Under the pieces are notes generated by a model, which made no database searches, was not told where the DNA came from, and saw only the letters and a program-made list of their open reading frames with translations. Below, in pieces: positions 17,349-25,900 of a stretch of DNA of 64,000 bases. Every line of letters starts with the position of its first letter. Within the stretch, counting starts at the first letter, position 1. The position numbers and the translations under genes are program-made. The stretch is from NCBI RefSeq assembly GCF_943193195.1, contig NZ_CALPDG010000006.1, positions 1-64,000 on the forward strand, in the 5' to 3' direction. This DNA comes from Mediterraneibacter agrestimuris (lineage in GTDB: Bacteria > Bacillota > Clostridia > Lachnospirales > Lachnospiraceae).

Positions 17349-19784
17349 ATGAAATTTGGATTTTTCAATGACAAAGAGAAAGAATATGTTATCACATCTC
17401 CGGCAACACCACAGCCATGGATCAACTATCTTGGCAATGACGGGTTTTTCTCTTTAATCTCCAACACATGCGGCGGCTACAGCTTCTACAAAGATGCCAA
17501 GCTGCTCCGGCTGACACGTTACCGCTACAACAATGTACCTGCAGATACAAACGGACGGTATTATTTTATCAAACACAAGGACACTGTCTGGACACCTGCA
17601 TGGCAGCCTGTTAAAACCCAGCTTGACACTTATGAGTGCCATCATGGACTTGGCTACAGCCGCTTCATTTCCTCTAAAAATGGAATAAAAGCACAGCTCA
17701 CAGCATTCGTGCCGCTCAATGAAACATGCGAGATCAATCAACTGATTCTAACAAACAACAATGCCGCTTCTGAAGAACTTGACCTGACTTCCTATGTAGA
17801 ATTTTGCTTCTGGAACGCAGTAGATGATTCTACTAACTTCCAGCGGAACTTAAGTCTCGGGGAAGTAGAGATCTGCGGTTCTGAGATCTATCATAAATCA
17901 GAATACAGAGAACGCCGGAATCATTTTGCATATTACACTGTTAATACTGAAATTGATGGTTTTGACACAAGCCGGGATGCCTTTTTAGGTGTGTACGGAA
18001 GTATCGAGAAACCGGAAAGTGTGCTTGCCGGAAAAACTTCCAACTCCATTGCCAGCGGCGGCGCTGTCATCGGTTCACATCATATTAAAGTACAGTTGAA
18101 TCCCGGTGAATCCAAGAGCTTTATCTTCATTCTCGGCTACAGCGAGAACCCTTTTGAGGATAAATGGGAAGCTCCGGATGTCATCAAAAAAGATGGCGCC
18201 CGCGCGGCAATGAGACGTTTTTCCACAGATGAACAGGTAGAAGAAGCACTTCAGGCTCTGAAAGAGTATTGGAACACGCTGCTCTCCAACTTCTCTATAG
18301 ACAGCACTGATGAGAAATTAAACCGGATGGTCAATATCTGGAATCAGTATCAGTGTATGGTTACATTTAATATGTCTCGTTCTGCTTCTTACTTTGAATC
18401 CGGCACGGGAAGAGGCATGGGCTTCCGCGACTCCTGTCAGGATCTACTTGGTTTTGTACACCTGATTCCGGATCGTGCACGCCAGCGAATTCTCGATATT
18501 GCGGCAACACAGTTTGAAGACGGAAGCGCCTATCATCAGTACCAGCCGCTTACCAAGAAGGGCAACTCTAATATCGGAAGCGGATTTAATGATGATCCGC
18601 TGTGGCTGATCGCAGGAACTGCCGCTTATATAAAAGAAACCGGAGATTTGTCGATTTTAGATGAAATTGTAGATTTTAATAATGATCCGGCACTTGCCAG
18701 ACCATTGCTGGAACATTTAAAACGTTCTTTTGACTTTACGATGACGCATCTGGGTCCAAACGGACTGCCGCTTATCGGACGGGCAGATTGGAACGACTGT
18801 CTGAACCTGAACTGCTTTTCCAAAGAACCGGGGGAATCCTTCCAAACCTTCGGTCCATCTGAAGGCCCGGTTGCAGAGTCCGTCTTTATTGCCGGAATGT
18901 TTGTCAAATACGGCAGGGAATACGCCGAGATCAATAAATTACTGGGAAATGACTTGGAAGCAGAACGTGCCCGAAAAGCTGTAGAACAGATGTATGATAC
19001 AGTCCTTTCCGCTGGATGGGATGGAGAATGGTTCCTCCGTGCATATGATGCTGCCGGAAACAAAGTAGGCTCCAACGAGTGTGAAGAAGGTAAAATTTTC
19101 ATCGAGCCTCAAGGCTTTTGCGTTCTTGCCGATATCGGTATCCGGGAGGGACATGCTAAAAAAGCTCTGGACTCCGCCAAGAAATATCTGGATACCAAAT
19201 ACGGAATTGTATTACAGCAGCCGGCATATTCCAAATATTATCTAAACCTTGGTGAAATCTCTTCTTATCCGCCCGGATATAAAGAGAATGCAGGTATCTT
19301 CTGCCACAACAATCCGTGGGTATCTATAGCAGAGACCCGTATAGGACGCGGAAACCGTTCATTTGAGATTTACCAACGCACCTGCCCGGCTTATATCGAA
19401 GACATCAGTGAGATTCACCGCACTGAACCGTATGTGTATTCTCAAATGATTGCCGGAAAAGATGCTCCAAGACATGGAGAAGCAAAAAACAGCTGGCTCA
19501 CCGGAACTGCTGCCTGGACATTTGTAAATGTCTCTCAGTACATTCTCGGCATCCGCCCGTCCTTTGACGGTCTGGTAATAGATCCATGTATTCCTTCTGA
19601 AATGGATGGTTTCAGCGCGATCCGCAAATACCGCGATGCTGTTTATCACATCACAGTAAAGAATCCAAACCATGTAGAAAAAGGCATCAGAAAGATAACA
19701 GTCAACGGTTTGGAAAACAAAAGCACCTGTATCAAGGCTGTCGATGGGATAAAAGAATATCATGTAGAAGTTGTGATGGGATAA
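17349..19784 (+). CDS. GH94 cellobiose/cello-oligosaccharide phosphorylase
   Basis: Cytoplasmic inverting phosphorylase of 811 residues, matching cellobiose phosphorylases (about 800) better than cellodextrin phosphorylases (about 980). It should cleave beta-1,4-glucose linkages with phosphate to give glucose-1-phosphate. The N-terminal sandwich begins [15 protein letters not shown] and PWINYLGND. The alpha/alpha barrel carries [15 protein letters not shown] and the catalytic acid in [12 protein letters not shown] (Asp483). The phosphate-site region includes [11 protein letters not shown] and [12 protein letters not shown]. In this locus it would recover the glucan backbone after side-chain removal, saving ATP. 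A laminaribiose or chitobiose phosphorylase activity cannot be excluded without phylogeny. Confidence 0.87.
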   Translation: MKFGFFNDKEKEYVITSPATPQPWINYLGNDGFFSLISNTCGGYSFYKDAKLLRLTRYRYNNVPADTNGRYYFIKHKDTVWTPAWQPVKTQLDTYECHHGLGYSRFISSKNGIKAQLTAFVPLNETCEINQLILTNNNAASEELDLTSYVEFCFWNAVDDSTNFQRNLSLGEVEICGSEIYHKSEYRERRNHFAYYTVNTEIDGFDTSRDAFLGVYGSIEKPESVLAGKTSNSIASGGAVIGSHHIKVQLNPGESKSFIFILGYSENPFEDKWEAPDVIKKDGARAAMRRFSTDEQVEEALQALKEYWNTLLSNFSIDSTDEKLNRMVNIWNQYQCMVTFNMSRSASYFESGTGRGMGFRDSCQDLLGFVHLIPDRARQRILDIAATQFEDGSAYHQYQPLTKKGNSNIGSGFNDDPLWLIAGTAAYIKETGDLSILDEIVDFNNDPALARPLLEHLKRSFDFTMTHLGPNGLPLIGRADWNDCLNLNCFSKEPGESFQTFGPSEGPVAESVFIAGMFVKYGREYAEINKLLGNDLEAERARKAVEQMYDTVLSAGWDGEWFLRAYDAAGNKVGSNECEEGKIFIEPQGFCVLADIGIREGHAKKALDSAKKYLDTKYGIVLQQPAYSKYYLNLGEISSYPPGYKENAGIFCHNNPWVSIAETRIGRGNRSFEIYQRTCPAYIEDISEIHRTEPYVYSQMIAGKDAPRHGEAKNSWLTGTAAWTFVNVSQYILGIRPSFDGLVIDPCIPSEMDGFSAIRKYRDAVYHITVKNPNHVEKGIRKITVNGLENKSTCIKAVDGIKEYHVEVVMG

Positions 19785-19820
19785 AAGACGAAATATACAT
19801 ATCTATCAAAGATTTTATAA

Positions 19821-19862
19821 AAATACAGCCCATATATCCGAATAGATATATGGGCTGTATTT
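19821..19862. terminator. Bidirectional intrinsic terminator
   Basis: AAATACAGCCCATATATC (19821-19838) pairs with GATATATGGGCTGTATTT (19845-19862), with T-rich flanks on both strands. It sits between the convergent GH94 and NhaC-family genes and can end both transcripts. Confidence 0.85.
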
Positions 19863-19866
19863 TCTA

Positions 19867-21504
19867 TTATGCCTCCTGTTTATTAGTCACAGAGCGAATC
19901 ACAAGCAGAGTTCCAACCATCAGCACAATACCAACCGGAAGACAGATTGCCGCTGTCATAACCGTGCCTGCAAAGTTCTGTACAATACCTGCCAGCAGAT
20001 AAGTCACACCGGATACAGCCGCAACCGTGACCGCATATGGAAGCTGTGTAGATACATGGTTCACATGATTACACTGCGCTCCCGCCGATGCCATGATCGT
20101 TGTATCGGAAATCGGTGAACAGTGGTCGCCGCATACCGCGCCTGCCATACATGCGGAAATGGAGATGATCATCATCGTCTCATTTGTACCGGAGAACACA
20201 TCCACTACAATCGGAATCAAAATTCCAAAGGTTCCCCAAGAAGTACCTGTTGCGAATGCCAGAAAGCATCCGATAACGAAAATAAGTGCCGGAATAATCA
20301 TCAGCAATCCACCTGTCGCTCCATCTACTACTCCTGCTACAAACTCCTTCGCGCCAAGGCTGTCTGTCATAGATTTCAGTGTCCATGCAAAAGTCAGAAT
20401 CAGGATTGCCGGAACCATTGCCTTGAATCCCTCCGGAACACAAGACATGGATTCAGAAAAGCTCAGCACCTTACGGACTGCGTAAAATACAATTGAAATC
20501 ACAAAAGCAAAAAAGCTTCCCAGCATCAGACCTACAGACGCGTCACTGTTGGAAAATGCTTCTATAAATCCTGTTCCTTCAAAGAAACCACCTGTGTAGA
20601 TCATTCCGATGACACAGCAGATGATCAGCGCAGCTACCGGGAAAATCAAATCAATCACGCCGCCTTTTGTCTCTTCTACCTCATCCTCTGCATTGGCATA
20701 AGGACGATCCGGCGTTGTGTAAATATCTCCCTTCACTGCATTTACCTCATGCAGCTTCATCGGACCATAATTTATATTCAGTACAACAATGGTCACCATC
20801 ATAACAATTGTCAGAAGTGCATAGTAATTAAATGGAATCGCACGCAGAAAAATAGAAAATCCATCCTCTCCCTCTACGAAACCTGTTACTGCTGCCGCCC
20901 AGGAGGAAATCGGTGCAATAATGCAGACCGGCGCTGCTGTTGCATCAATGATATAAGCCAGCTTTGCTCTGGATACATTGTGCTTATCTGTTACCGGACG
21001 CATAACACTTCCTACTGTCAGACAGTTAAAATAATCATCAATGAAGATTAATACCCCCAGCAGAATCGTTGCAAGCTGTGCTCCTACCCGGCTCTTAATG
21101 TGTTCACTCGCCCAGCGTCCAAACGCTGCAGAACCACCCGCTTTGTTCATCATACATACCATAATTCCCAGTACAACAAGAAATACAAGAATTCCCATGT
21201 TGTAGGAATCTGTCAGTGAACCAACCATTCCATCCTGGAATACATGGACAATGGTTCCCTCAAACTGAAAATTAGAATAGAACACACCGCCGATCAGAAT
21301 TCCAATAAACAGGGAGCTGTACACTTCCTTTGTTATCAAAGCCAGCCCAATGGCTACCAATGGCGGAATCAGCGACCAGAAGGTTGCATACAAATCCGGC
21401 ACATATTCTGCAGCCTCTTCTGCTGCAAATACAGTCATACTACTGAACAGCAGCACACCCAGTAACGTCAGCGTTCCAAAAAGAACTTTTTTCTTTCTAC
21501 TCAT
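19867..21504 (-). CDS. NhaC-family transporter under lysine riboswitch control (candidate lysine transporter, LysW-like)
   Basis: Integral membrane protein of 545 residues with about 12 transmembrane segments, preceded by a signal-like first helix. It belongs to the NhaC Na+/H+ antiporter superfamily (ATGTSWGTFGILIPI, GDHCSPISDTTIMAS, IDDYFNCLTVG). Its leader contains an L-box riboswitch and terminator, so expression is switched off by lysine. NhaC-like proteins with an L-box have been proposed as lysine transporters (LysW) in Firmicutes, and I regard lysine (or a lysine/cation exchange) as the more likely substrate than simple Na+/H+ exchange. It is monocistronic, ending at the bidirectional terminator. 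Confidence 0.88.
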   Translation of the reverse strand: MSRKKKVLFGTLTLLGVLLFSSMTVFAAEEAAEYVPDLYATFWSLIPPLVAIGLALITKEVYSSLFIGILIGGVFYSNFQFEGTIVHVFQDGMVGSLTDSYNMGILVFLVVLGIMVCMMNKAGGSAAFGRWASEHIKSRVGAQLATILLGVLIFIDDYFNCLTVGSVMRPVTDKHNVSRAKLAYIIDATAAPVCIIAPISSWAAAVTGFVEGEDGFSIFLRAIPFNYYALLTIVMMVTIVVLNINYGPMKLHEVNAVKGDIYTTPDRPYANAEDEVEETKGGVIDLIFPVAALIICCVIGMIYTGGFFEGTGFIEAFSNSDASVGLMLGSFFAFVISIVFYAVRKVLSFSESMSCVPEGFKAMVPAILILTFAWTLKSMTDSLGAKEFVAGVVDGATGGLLMIIPALIFVIGCFLAFATGTSWGTFGILIPIVVDVFSGTNETMMIISISACMAGAVCGDHCSPISDTTIMASAGAQCNHVNHVSTQLPYAVTVAAVSGVTYLLAGIVQNFAGTVMTAAICLPVGIVLMVGTLLVIRSVTNKQEA

Positions 21505-21550
21505 GTTTCTCTCTCCTTTGTAAAATGTTTTGCGGAACCAAGCGTGAACA

Positions 21551-21597
21551 AAAAAATGTCATGAGCAGCACTTTCTTTGCGCGCCCATGACATAAAC
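21551..21597 (-). terminator. Riboswitch-linked intrinsic terminator
   Basis: On the complement, ATGTCATGGGC pairs with GCTCATGACAT around a loop rich in GCGC/AAAG, followed by TTTTTTTG. It lies between the L-box aptamer and the transporter start, as expected for transcription attenuation by lysine. Confidence 0.85.
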
Positions 21598-21610
21598 TTA
21601 TCGGTTTCGA

Positions 21611-21790
21611 TATGATATCCTGATAGCGCTCCACTTGTGTGACAGTCCGCAGCATATTCTGCTGCGCCCCAGAAACTGTCTGCTCCGGATGCTTCCAGTC
21701 TCTTCGGCGGTTTCCCCTTTCTCATCTGACCTGGTCCGGTCTTACAGTCTAATGGTACTGATGAAATCCGCGCCTCTATCTAGTTCCGTT
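21611..21790 (-). promoter_or_regulatory. Lysine riboswitch (L-box)
   Basis: The complement of about 21790-21611 shows the L-box conserved blocks in order: GATAGAGGCGCGG, then AGTACC, GAAAGGGGAAACCGCCGAAG, CTGGGGC, a GCAGCAGAATATGCTGC hairpin followed by GGACTGTCACA, and the closing TGGAGCGCTATC. The closing stem P1 pairs GATAG with CTATC. Known function: lysine binding stabilises the aptamer and favours the downstream terminator. It controls the NhaC-family gene 107 nt further on. Confidence 0.95.
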
Positions 21791-21804
21791 CTATATACTA
21801 TTCA

Positions 21805-21833
21805 TTTGTACCACGTTTCCGGTGTCTTGTCAA
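21805..21833 (-). promoter_or_regulatory. Promoter of the lysine-riboswitch transcript
   Basis: On the complement TTGACA (21833-21828) and TACAAA (21810-21805) are spaced by 17 nt, placing the start of transcription just before the L-box P1 stem. Confidence 0.65.
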
Positions 21834-21861
21834 TGAATGTTTTACTTGAATTTCCGTATAT

Positions 21862-21893
21862 AAGAAAATGTGGAGGTTATTCCGCCTCCACAC
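21862..21893 (-). terminator. Intrinsic terminator of the M60/cohesin-like surface operon
   Basis: On the complement GTGGAGG (21891-21885) pairs with CCTCCAC (21876-21870) around an 8-nt loop and is followed by ATTTTCTT. It lies 15 nt past the stop codon of the sortase-anchored protein gene. Confidence 0.8.
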
Positions 21894-21905
21894 TTCCGAT
21901 ATTAC

Positions 21906-22901
21906 TTATCGTCTGTAACGATTTCTTCGGTATACTACAAATCCTATAGCACCAACACTCATCATAAAAGACACTGCCCATAAGATAATTACCGAATTAT
22001 CCCCTGTTTTTACACTTTTTTGTGGTGTATCCGGCACTTTCTCTGTTGTATTGTCTTGCGTTGTTTCCGTATCAGGAGCTTTCTGGATCACAAGCGCTCC
22101 GATTGCATTTTCCAAATTTTTGAGCGCCGCATCAAGCTCTTCTTTTGCAGCATCCTGTTTACCCAGTATTTCTTCTGCTGCTTTTATCGCTTCCTCCAGT
22201 TTCGCAAAACTATCTGCCGTATACTCTTCCTTTTTATAAGTTTTTGCTAGTGCAAGTGTCTTCTCCAATTCCGCTCTCAGTGCCTGAACCGAATCTTTAT
22301 CTTCGTCAGTATCTCCATTACCATCAGACCCATCATTTCCTTCGGATCCATCGCTGCCGTCAGTTTCGCCATTGCCGTCGCCTGGTTCATTGTCTGATGT
22401 TCCGCCGTTTTTAACTTCAATCGTCTCTGGATAAGTAATCTTTTGAAGCGCCTCCGCCTTTGTGCCATTAACCACTTTCAAAGAATCTTCCACAACACTG
22501 ACGCGGACGGTAACTCCCTCCTGATCTGCGGCTGAAAACACAGCTTTTCCAAGTTTCAAAAACTCTCCTTCAAAAAGGGCTCTGTTTCCTGACAGATAAA
22601 TTTTCAAAATACCTGTATCCTCATGATAACGATACTCCGCAATCTTTGCCAGTCCTTCTTCAAACAAGAACTCCGCATTCAATTGCTCTGGTGCATCCGA
22701 TTCCACTCTCAGGCTCAGCTCAAGAGAATATACATGCTCTCTCACAGTCTCTGGTAATGTCAATGACACGCTTGCCGCATTCTCTTCTGCCTGAAGCTGA
22801 ATCCCCGGTTCACCCGCAGCAGATACCTGCAGCGGCAGCAGAGCGATACATGCAAATACTGCCATTGCAAACCCCGTAATTATTTTTTTCATGAATTTCA
22901 T
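21906..22901 (-). CDS. Sortase-anchored surface protein with cohesin-like and FIVAR domains
   Basis: Secreted, wall-anchored protein of 331 residues. A signal peptide (about 1-28) is followed by a beta-rich region of about 130 residues (SVSLTLPETVREHVYSLELS ... LKLGKAVFSA) whose strand pattern resembles a cohesin. Next come an acidic Gly/Asp linker (about 170-205), a FIVAR-like three-helix domain (AELEKTLALAKTYKKEEYTA ... LENAIGALV) and a sortase-type C-terminus: variant signal SVKTGD, a hydrophobic helix and the tail YRRNRYRR. It starts 3 nt after the stop of the M60 peptidase gene. That peptidase carries a dockerin, so this protein may be its wall-bound docking partner. The cohesin assignment is by pattern only; the LPXTG-like motif lacks the usual L-P. 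Confidence 0.72.
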   Translation of the reverse strand: MKFMKKIITGFAMAVFACIALLPLQVSAAGEPGIQLQAEENAASVSLTLPETVREHVYSLELSLRVESDAPEQLNAEFLFEEGLAKIAEYRYHEDTGILKIYLSGNRALFEGEFLKLGKAVFSAADQEGVTVRVSVVEDSLKVVNGTKAEALQKITYPETIEVKNGGTSDNEPGDGNGETDGSDGSEGNDGSDGNGDTDEDKDSVQALRAELEKTLALAKTYKKEEYTADSFAKLEEAIKAAEEILGKQDAAKEELDAALKNLENAIGALVIQKAPDTETTQDNTTEKVPDTPQKSVKTGDNSVIILWAVSFMMSVGAIGFVVYRRNRYRR

Positions 22902-22904
22902 GTT

Positions 22905-25900
22905 CTACTCCTCCCCGGCTATATTGTTTCCTGTAAATTCAATATCCGGTAATTCCACTGGAATCTCTCTGAATAAGGAATCGCTTACAAGCCGCTGTCC
23001 CTCGTTTGTCTGAGCGTTGTTCACACGGTAAAGCTCCGCACGCACTCTCAGTCCGTCAAGATTCATCTGATCCTCCGGTTCAATCCAGTAAATCCATGTT
23101 CCGCCTGATACGTCCTGAATCACTCCTGTATCCGGCACATCTGCAAGAATAATCTGCTGTGCCTTGAGATTGCCGTCCGCATCCACACCTCCTACGATAT
23201 TACCGTCCTGATCATAAAGCAGGACAACGTTATATGCCGGATTTCCTTTATAAAAACCTGTGAAGATGATGGAGTCTTTTGGAATCACATCTGACTCCTT
23301 ATCGCCATACTTAAAGTCAGAAGCAAGTTTTCCGATTGCCGGCGTACTCTCCTGTGTACTATAGAAGTCCACATTATCTCCTGTCACACCGAGAACATCC
23401 AGTTCGGAGACTGCAATCTCCTCACCCTTCTGCCCCGAAATGACAAGTTTAACTGCATCAGATCTGTATGTAGCTACATATTTTCCGTCTTCGTTTCCAA
23501 AGTATACGGTCTGCACCTCTCCATCACCAAATGTACCCTTTGCTGCTTCGGTCCAGTTGCCGTCTTCTGCACGGAAATAAATTGTATAGCCCTGAATTCT
23601 CTTTTCTTTACCAACTGCATCGTCAACCATGTACTTGAGTCCGGAAATGACATGGAACTTATTAAATTCCATTGTAATCGCAGCTTCCCCTGCCGTCTTC
23701 TCCACAATAGCTGTATAAGTCGTCTCACTGTTGTTATCTACTGCATTTACGATTGGTTCTGTAATTTGCGGTTTACAGGTCACATTATCTGCCTCATGTT
23801 CCGGAGCTGCCTCACTCGTTGCCTTCAGATTCTCTGTAGTAACTGTCCAGAACTCCTTCTCCAGACTTCCGTCATGTTCGATTTTAATCGGTTCTAGCGT
23901 CTTTACTGCCGAACGGTTCAAATATTTATCCACCAGCGTCACTTCATATGTGATCACACGGTTATTCACCGTCACAATATGATCGCTGAAGGTATCTTCT
24001 GTTGCAAATCCGGCAAGCTCTTTCTGTACTTCTCCGCCGGATATCGTTGTACGGACAATTTCATATCCAAGTACGTCCTCTGCCGGGATATTCTCTGCGC
24101 CAAGCACAAAGTCAACCTGACTTGTATTATTCGCGTTCACTGTTGCGGAAGTATTGCTGCTCACAGCATTTACCGTTCCTTCCGCGTCCAGACCGCTGCC
24201 GCCATGTTCAAGACGGTACATGCGGGATGCATCACTTACATAGTAAATTGCTCTCTTCTCTGCCTCAAACTGTCCTGCGTAAGAGATTGTCTCTTCATTA
24301 GGAATCATTCCCCAGCGTTTAAAGAACTCTAATACATCTTTCTCTGCCGCCGCACAAGATAAGCGCATCAGATCCTGATCCTTGTCTCCTGCAAGTTTCA
24401 GCGCGATTCCTCCCGGAGCCGGAGCTTTTGCCGGTGTTCTTGCGTAAGTATCAACTCTTGCAAAGAAAAGATTCTTTAACTGATCCTCGTAGTTCTCATA
24501 TGTTTTGTAATTATATCCATCGTCATATGCAAGATGAAGCTGCCAGTACATTCCAAGCTGTGTTGCCCCGTTCGGAGATCTTCCGACTGTACCGGATGTC
24601 ACCTTCTCATAAAGATTCGCATATTTCCACCGTACACTCTCATCCCTATCTTGTGCCTGCGCAAGCTGTGCGAAATAGTTGTTTGTAATTTCTGCGATTG
24701 CATAATTTCCCTGGTTAATGTTATGTCCGATCTCATGGGCAACTCCCCAGCCAAAATATTGCCCGCTCACATATTTTCCATTCTCAGACTGTACCGGTTT
24801 GGCGCTTGCAAGTCCTGCGGTTTCGTTCCATTCAATTCCGATGTGATTTCCTGCCGCATACATAAATGCGCCTGCGAACATTCTCTGATACCGGATATTC
24901 AGATGTCCTTTCGGCAGTCTGTCTACTTCACTTTCCGCATCCTTGTTCAGTCCCTTGTGCTGATAGAACAGATGCATCATGTCTTCCATCGCATTCAGGG
25001 AATCCAGCAATGTCTGTGCATCCTGACTGCAGCCTGCTAAAATCTGCTTTGCAGGAATCGACAGCATCATGTTGTCCATCAGGATATCAGACGCTTCTAA
25101 TATACAGTTCTCCTTCTGGTAAGGATACTTTACAAGCGCATTTTCAGAATCCTGATGCAGTTCCTGATGCATCGTCTCAACCTGCGCTGTATAAGTCTTC
25201 AGCTCCTCCACATACTTTTCTGCACGCGCCAGCCGTTCCGCCGGGTCTGTTATCTGATACAGATCAAGTCTCGGAACCCTTACACCGCCGTTTACACGAA
25301 CCGCATACCGGTCGTTCACATTATTTCCTGTGTACTGAATATACAGTGCGCCGCCGCGCTCTGCTTCCGTTGAGCCGATCTTTGGAATCGTAATGTCATT
25401 TCTTCCGACCTTCAAAGTTGCAACTGTCTGACTCATTGCTGAACTTTCTGCATGATACTGGGTCGCTATAAGCTGCAGATTGGTATTCGCTCCTGTCTGC
25501 AAAGTATTGTGTCCCACAAAAATTGTAACTTCTTCACCGGCTGCCGCCGTAATTCCGACAGGCTGCCATGCATTCAGTCCGCTGAATCCTCTGCCGACAT
25601 CCTTCGTCGTAATGGTATTATAGATTTCTACCGGATTACTTAAGTCACCGTTTAAAATGTCTTCTGCATTTTTCAGTTCCCGTTCCAGACGTTCCTTATC
25701 CGGATGATATTCTCCGCTTGCAGTGTCTTTTGTCTCAAGACGGGTGCGGAAGGCATCAATGGTTCCCTGATTCACTTCCTCCTTCAGTACCGTATGGAAA
25801 CTATCCTCATAAAGCGCCATAATGTCGTCTTCTAATGAATCATAATGATAGAAGTACACTTCCGACACTGTAATTTCGCGTATATAACCATTTCCCCTTC

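Noticed and set aside
24534-25393. Plus-strand open frames inside the M60 peptidase gene
   Set aside because: Overlapping antisense frames in several phases with odd composition and no ribosome-binding site; the M60 reading with HEIGH is unambiguous.
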